9,164 nt of DNA. Origin: Sulfuritalea sp. Lineage in GTDB: Bacteria; Pseudomonadota; Gammaproteobacteria; Burkholderiales; Rhodocyclaceae. Position 1 is the first letter of the stretch. Each line of letters begins with the position of its first letter. The notes below the pieces were generated by a model that was given only the letters and a program-made list of their open reading frames with translations, was not told the origin of the DNA and ran no database searches. The position numbers were made by a program, and so were the translations under genes. The DNA lies in the NCBI GenBank assembly GCA_022843505.1, contig JALHNN010000068.1, forward strand, positions 1-9,164, read 5' to 3'. Below, piece by piece: positions 6,380-9,164 of the stretch.

Positions 6380-7305
6380 GCGGCCTCCGAACGGCCGCAT
6401 GGCCTCGCCAAGGGTGGGCACCCCCTCCCTTCCTCCCCCGCCAGGCGGGGGAGGTGACTAGTCACCCCCGCCCGGGGGCGGGGGATGGGGGGTGGGGGGA
6501 GTTCCTTTGCCTGCGGGGAGGGCGCAGCCCCTCCCCGCAAGGCGAAGCCGTTGGGATAGCGCAGGTCCACCGTGCCTATCGCCGGCAGGCGCCCCGTCAC
6601 GGCGGCGCTGGCCGCCGCGTAATTGCTCGCATAGCGCTCGAGGCGCTCGCTGAGCGGATGCTTGGGCTGGTCACGTCCCAGCTCCAGCACCACGCCGTCG
6701 TCCAGCCTGACCTGCCAGGCCTCGCGCGCCGAAAGATGGACTGCCACCGGCTTGCGACCGGCGGGTGCCAGGGCCTCGCTGAAAGCGCGGTAGCGTTCCA
6801 GCACGCGCGGCGCCGAGCCCTCGGGTCCGAGCAAGCGCGGCAAGGGCGCATCGGTGCTGGCGACGAAGACGTCGCCCTGCGCATTGACCAGGCGTGATTC
6901 GCCGTCCTGCGGCGTCCAGCGCCCGACGGCGCGGTGCTCCTCGATGCTGAGCTCGACGCCGTCGGGCCACAGGCGGCGCAGCGAGGCGCTGCGCACCCAG
7001 GGCATGCGCTCGAAGGCGGCCCGCGAGGCGTCGAGGTTGACGGTGAAGAAATTGCCCGTCAGGACCGTGCGCGCCGCATGTTCGATCTGTCCCCGCGACA
7101 CCTGCTCCACCGGCGTCACCACCACCACCTGCTGCAGGGGAAAGGCGGGCAGGTTCTGCAGCGCCACCGCACCCGACCAGGCCAGCAGCACGCCGCCGAT
7201 CAGGAACAGCAGGTCGGCGAGCAGGTTCATCGTTACCGGCCGATCCCAGAAGCCGTCGCCGGCATCCTTGTCGGTCTTGCGATTCGCGGTGGAACGCTTA
7301 GCCAT
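6376..7305 (-). CDS. ftsQ: Cell division protein FtsQ with an unusual repeat-encoded C-terminal tail
   Basis: FtsQ is a bitopic inner-membrane protein that links early and late divisome parts through FtsB and FtsL in the periplasm. A basic cytoplasmic N-terminus is followed by one TM helix (about 28-50), a POTRA domain (about 56-125, with MPWVRSASLRRLWPDGVELSIEEHRAVGRW at its end split here at the domain border) and the beta domain to about residue 257, which ends VDLRYPNGFALR as in the family. Residues 258-309 are an atypical Pro/Gly/Arg-rich tail (ELPPPPIPRPRAG, LPRLAGEEGRG) encoded by a block of GC-rich inverted repeats. At 309 residues the protein is longer than the roughly 250-280 usual for the family. 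Its start overlaps the ddl stop by 8 nt and its TGA overlaps the ftsA ATG. There is no clear Shine-Dalgarno, so coupling to ddl is likely. Identity is firm; whether the tail is tolerated or functional is unknown. Confidence 0.95.
   Translation of the reverse strand: MAKRSTANRKTDKDAGDGFWDRPVTMNLLADLLFLIGGVLLAWSGAVALQNLPAFPLQQVVVVTPVEQVSRGQIEHAARTVLTGNFFTVNLDASRAAFERMPWVRSASLRRLWPDGVELSIEEHRAVGRWTPQDGESRLVNAQGDVFVASTDAPLPRLLGPEGSAPRVLERYRAFSEALAPAGRKPVAVHLSAREAWQVRLDDGVVLELGRDQPKHPLSERLERYASNYAAASAAVTGRLPAIGTVDLRYPNGFALRGGAAPSPQAKELPPPPIPRPRAGVTSHLPRLAGEEGRGCPPLARPCGRSEAA
6377..6401 (-). promoter_or_regulatory. Inverted repeat enclosing the ftsA Shine-Dalgarno and start codon
   Basis: Positions 6377-6385 (CATGCGGCC on the plus strand) and 6393-6401 are perfect 9-bp inverted repeats around a 7-nt loop. 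In the mRNA the 3' arm is GGCCGCAUG, whose last three bases are the ftsA start codon. The GGAGG Shine-Dalgarno (6384-6388) is split between loop and stem. Folding would hide the start site until ribosomes finishing ftsQ open it. The pairing is read directly; the regulatory role is inferred. Confidence 0.5.
6432..6540. repeat. Cluster of GC-rich palindromes inside the 3' end of ftsQ
   Basis: Four inverted repeats lie in a row. First, 6432-6442 with 6444-6454 (CCTCCCCCGCC and its complement, one-base spacer). Second, TGACTAGTCA, a perfect 10-bp palindrome (6455-6464). Third, 6465-6473 with 6476-6484 (CCCCCGCCC arms). Fourth, 6512-6522 with 6529-6539 (TGCGGGGAGGG arms, 6-nt loop). A purine-rich run (6480-6501) lies between the third and fourth. 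The block begins where the FtsQ family fold ends. It resembles the dispersed palindromic intergenic repeats common in GC-rich Proteobacteria. Only this one clear copy is in the window, so dispersal in the genome is inferred. Confidence 0.7.
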
Positions 7306-8206
7306 GGGCGGCCCCGGCCAGAAGTTCCAGCACCAGCTGCTGGAAAGGGATCCCGGCGGCGCGTGCCGCCATCGGCACCAGCGAATGGTCGGTCATGCCC
7401 GGCGAGGTGTTGGCTTCCAGGCAATAGATGGCACCCGCCGCATCGAGCATCAGGTCGACGCGGCCCCAGCCGCGTCCGCCCAGCGCGCGATAGGCGCGCT
7501 GGGCGAGTTCGCACATCTCCGCCTCGCGCTCCTCGCCCAGCCCGCTCGGGATCCGGTACTCGGTGTCGTCGCGCAGGTACTTGGCCTCGTAGTCGTAGAA
7601 CTCGGTCGCCGGCACGATGCGGATCACCGGCAGCGCCCGTTCGCCGAGAATGCCGACGGTGTACTCGCCGCCGGCGAGGAATTTCTCCGCAATCACGCAA
7701 CGGTCGTAGCCGGCCGCAAGCTCGTAGGCCGCGCGCAGACCGCCCGCCGCCTTGACCTTGCTGATGCCGATGCTCGAACCCTCGTTGGCCGGCTTGACGA
7801 AGATCGGCAGCCCGAGGCGGGCTTCGACGGCGGCGAAATCGCTGTCGGCATCGAGCACGACATATTCCGGCACCGGCAGGCCGGACGCCTGCCAGACCAG
7901 CTTGCTGCGCCACTTGTCCATCGCCAGGGCCGAAGCCAGCACGCCGCTGCCGGTATAGGGAATGTCGAGCAGGTCGAGCGCGCCCTGCAGGCTGCCATCC
8001 TCGCCGCCGCGCCCGTGCAGGGCGATGAACACGCGGTGGAAGCCCTCGGCGTGCAGTGCCTCGAGCGGCTTGTCACGCGGATCGAAGGCATGGGCATCGA
8101 TGCCGCCGGCGCGCAGCGCGGCCAGCACCGCGGTGCCGCTTTTCAGCGACACCTCGCGCTCGGCCGACTTGCCGCCCATCATCACCGCCACCTTGCCGAA
8201 TGCCAT
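7298..8206 (-). CDS. ddl: D-alanine--D-alanine ligase
   Basis: This ATP-grasp enzyme joins two D-alanines in the cytoplasm for the peptidoglycan stem peptide. It has 302 residues (E. coli DdlB 306) and belongs to the short DdlB type found in dcw clusters. The substrate-binding residues align with DdlB: E16 in SAEREVSL, S144 in NEGSSIGIS and Y210 in FYDYEAKY. The Mg ligands are D251 in GRVD and E264 and N266 in LEANTSPGMT. The ATG at 8206 shares one base with the murB TGA (TGATG) and has AAGG 5 nt upstream. A TTG one codon earlier (8209) is a less likely start. Its TAA stop overlaps the ftsQ start by 8 nt. The ddlB-ftsQ-ftsA-ftsZ order is the classic dcw arrangement. Confidence 0.98.
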   Translation of the reverse strand: MAFGKVAVMMGGKSAEREVSLKSGTAVLAALRAGGIDAHAFDPRDKPLEALHAEGFHRVFIALHGRGGEDGSLQGALDLLDIPYTGSGVLASALAMDKWRSKLVWQASGLPVPEYVVLDADSDFAAVEARLGLPIFVKPANEGSSIGISKVKAAGGLRAAYELAAGYDRCVIAEKFLAGGEYTVGILGERALPVIRIVPATEFYDYEAKYLRDDTEYRIPSGLGEEREAEMCELAQRAYRALGGRGWGRVDLMLDAAGAIYCLEANTSPGMTDHSLVPMAARAAGIPFQQLVLELLAGAAHG

Positions 8207-9123
8207 CAAGACCTTTCCCCGCCCTGCCCCGCCACGCCGACGATGCGCACTTCGCGCACCAGCGAAATCCCGAACTTTTCGCGCACTTCGGCCTGAACCC
8301 GGCCGATTAGCATTTCTATCGCACTCGCGCTGGCCGCGCCCTCGGGATTAACGATGAAATTCGAATGCTTTTCGGAAACCTGCGCGCCACCGATCTGTGT
8401 GCCCTTGAGCCCGGCCGCCTCGATCAGGCGCGCGGCGTGGTCGCCGGGCGGATTGCGAAACACCGAACCCGCATTCGGCAGTTGCAGCGGCTGCTTCGCC
8501 ACACGCCACTCCAGCAGCTCACGCATGCGTCCGCGCGCCGCCTCGGCGTCGCCGGGCGGGAAACGGAACCAGGCCGCGGCAAAGATCTCGTCGGTTGCGG
8601 CCTTCAGCCCGACATGGCGGTAGGCGATGGCGAAGTCCTCCGCGCTGCGCAGGATCCGCTCGCCCTGGCGATTCAGCATAAGCACCTGGTCGACGTAGCG
8701 CCAGGTTTCACCGCCGTGGCAACCGGCGTTCATCGCCAGCGCGCCGCCGACCGTGCCGGGTATGCCGGCGAGGAACTCGGCCTCGGCGCAAGCGGCGTTG
8801 GCGACGAAGCGCGCCAGCTTGGGCGAGGCGACGCCGGCTTCGGCATAGAAGCGGCCGTCGTCCTCGCGGCGCATTTCCTTGAGCGCACCGTGGGTGAAGA
8901 TCGCGGTGCCGTCGTAGCCGCCGTCGCGCACCAGCAGATTGCTGCCCAGCCCGACCAGCAGCAGCGGCTCGTCGTGACGCAGTCGACCGAGAAACTCGGC
9001 GAGATCGTCAAGGTCGGCCGGGAAGTAGGCGCGCGCCACCGGTCCACCGGCGCGCCACGAGACATGGCTCGCCATCGCCTCGTTACTCCGTAACGAGCCC
9101 CTAAGACCTGATGGCCCGCCCAC
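8206..9123 (-). CDS. murB: UDP-N-acetylenolpyruvoylglucosamine reductase, type II
   Basis: MurB is the FAD enzyme that reduces UDP-GlcNAc-enolpyruvate to UDP-MurNAc with NADPH, in the cytoplasm. Visible are the FAD loop VGLGSNLLVRDGGYDG (57-72), GIPGTVGGALAMNAGCHG (120-137), the active-site Arg region AYRH (R169), the proton-donor Ser in NAGSVFRNP (S220), GLKGTQIGGAQVSEKHSNFIVNP (238-260, here one continuous conserved block) and a C-terminal Glu in REVRIVG (E291). GSVFRNP and the length near 300 mark it as type II, not the longer E. coli type I. The start is uncertain. GTG at 9123 gives 305 residues and keeps LRGSLRSNEAMASH, a stretch that looks conserved. The ATG at about 9075 would remove it. 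The frame stays open to the window edge, so an earlier start outside is possible. Its stop overlaps ddl by one base. Confidence 0.95.
   Translation of the reverse strand: MGGPSGLRGSLRSNEAMASHVSWRAGGPVARAYFPADLDDLAEFLGRLRHDEPLLLVGLGSNLLVRDGGYDGTAIFTHGALKEMRREDDGRFYAEAGVASPKLARFVANAACAEAEFLAGIPGTVGGALAMNAGCHGGETWRYVDQVLMLNRQGERILRSAEDFAIAYRHVGLKAATDEIFAAAWFRFPPGDAEAARGRMRELLEWRVAKQPLQLPNAGSVFRNPPGDHAARLIEAAGLKGTQIGGAQVSEKHSNFIVNPEGAASASAIEMLIGRVQAEVREKFGISLVREVRIVGVAGQGGERS
9079..9097. repeat. Small perfect inverted repeat in the 5' end of murB
   Basis: CTCGTTAC (9079-9086) and GTAACGAG (9090-9097) form 8-bp arms around a 3-nt loop. It lies within the first codons of murB, just before an internal in-frame ATG, so a hairpin there could affect initiation. 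Chance is possible. Confidence 0.35.
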
Positions 9124-9164
9124 CCCCGCCCCCGTCCAATCGCAAACGTCGCTGGCGCGACCTT
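9124..9164. other. GC-rich window edge; murC tail not recognised
   Basis: By dcw order murC should lie upstream of murB. None of the three minus-strand frames here gives a recognisable MurC C-terminus. One frame ends in TAG at about 9105 after about 20 Arg/Gly-rich residues that do not resemble MurC. The stretch therefore looks like spacer or the murB leader. It shares the 11-mer CACCCCCGCCC (9121-9131) with the ftsQ repeat block (6463-6473). Confidence 0.35.

Noticed and set aside
6380..6421. 14-codon N-terminal extension of FtsA
   Set aside because: The downstream ATG has GGAGG at 4 nt and the usual ATGA overlap with ftsQ; the extra residues are encoded by sequence next to the repeat block.
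6420..6540. CRISPR array, IS end or attachment site at the ftsQ repeat cluster
   Set aside because: The palindromes are not regularly spaced direct repeats with spacers, and there is no transposase, integrase, tRNA or target-site duplication visible.
6854..8296. Plus-strand 480-codon open frame opposite ftsQ and ddl
   Set aside because: Antisense shadow across two well-supported overlapping genes; no motif, and its length follows from high GC content.

Overview
The window is a GC-rich piece of chromosome from a betaproteobacterium, most likely Rhodocyclales-like. This lineage call is an inference from gene order and protein style, not from a search. It holds the distal half of the division and cell wall (dcw) cluster plus the genes that usually follow it. 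Eight of the nine genes lie on the minus strand, so transcription runs from high to low coordinates: murB, ddl, ftsQ, ftsA, ftsZ, lpxC, a 60-residue membrane protein gene, an M23 peptidase gene and the 5' part of secA. One gene, a DUF721/dciA homologue, runs the other way (plus strand, 2290-2727).

Layout from 9164 down to 1. murB (type II UDP-MurNAc dehydrogenase) and ddl (D-Ala-D-Ala ligase) make peptidoglycan precursors. ftsQ, ftsA and ftsZ encode divisome components. murB/ddl, ddl/ftsQ and ftsQ/ftsA overlap by 1, 8 and 3 nt, which suggests translational coupling. ftsZ has its own consensus Shine-Dalgarno 27 nt after ftsA. After ftsZ comes a long GC-rich hairpin abutting a TGTTAAAAT extended -10 element, then lpxC (first committed step of lipid A synthesis). 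The same hairpin plus TGTTAAAAT arrangement recurs between the M23 gene and secA, so lpxC and secA probably have their own promoters behind a transcription boundary.

Between lpxC and secA lie the small membrane protein gene, dciA (putative replicative helicase loader factor) and an apparently catalytically complete, membrane-anchored M23 peptidase. lpxC - DUF721 - M23 - secA resembles the gene order I recall from Pseudomonas.

No exotic defence, mobile or biosynthetic system is visible. The least ordinary features are: (1) a cluster of perfect GC-rich inverted repeats inside the 3' end of ftsQ that encodes a 52-residue, Pro/Gly/Arg-rich tail on FtsQ; (2) an inverted repeat that puts the ftsA start codon and part of its Shine-Dalgarno in a stem; (3) the duplicated hairpin/extended -10 module; (4) dciA overlapping tail-to-tail with the small membrane protein gene. 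No gene-free stretch longer than 300 bases exists; the longest gap is about 100 bases (ftsZ-lpxC).
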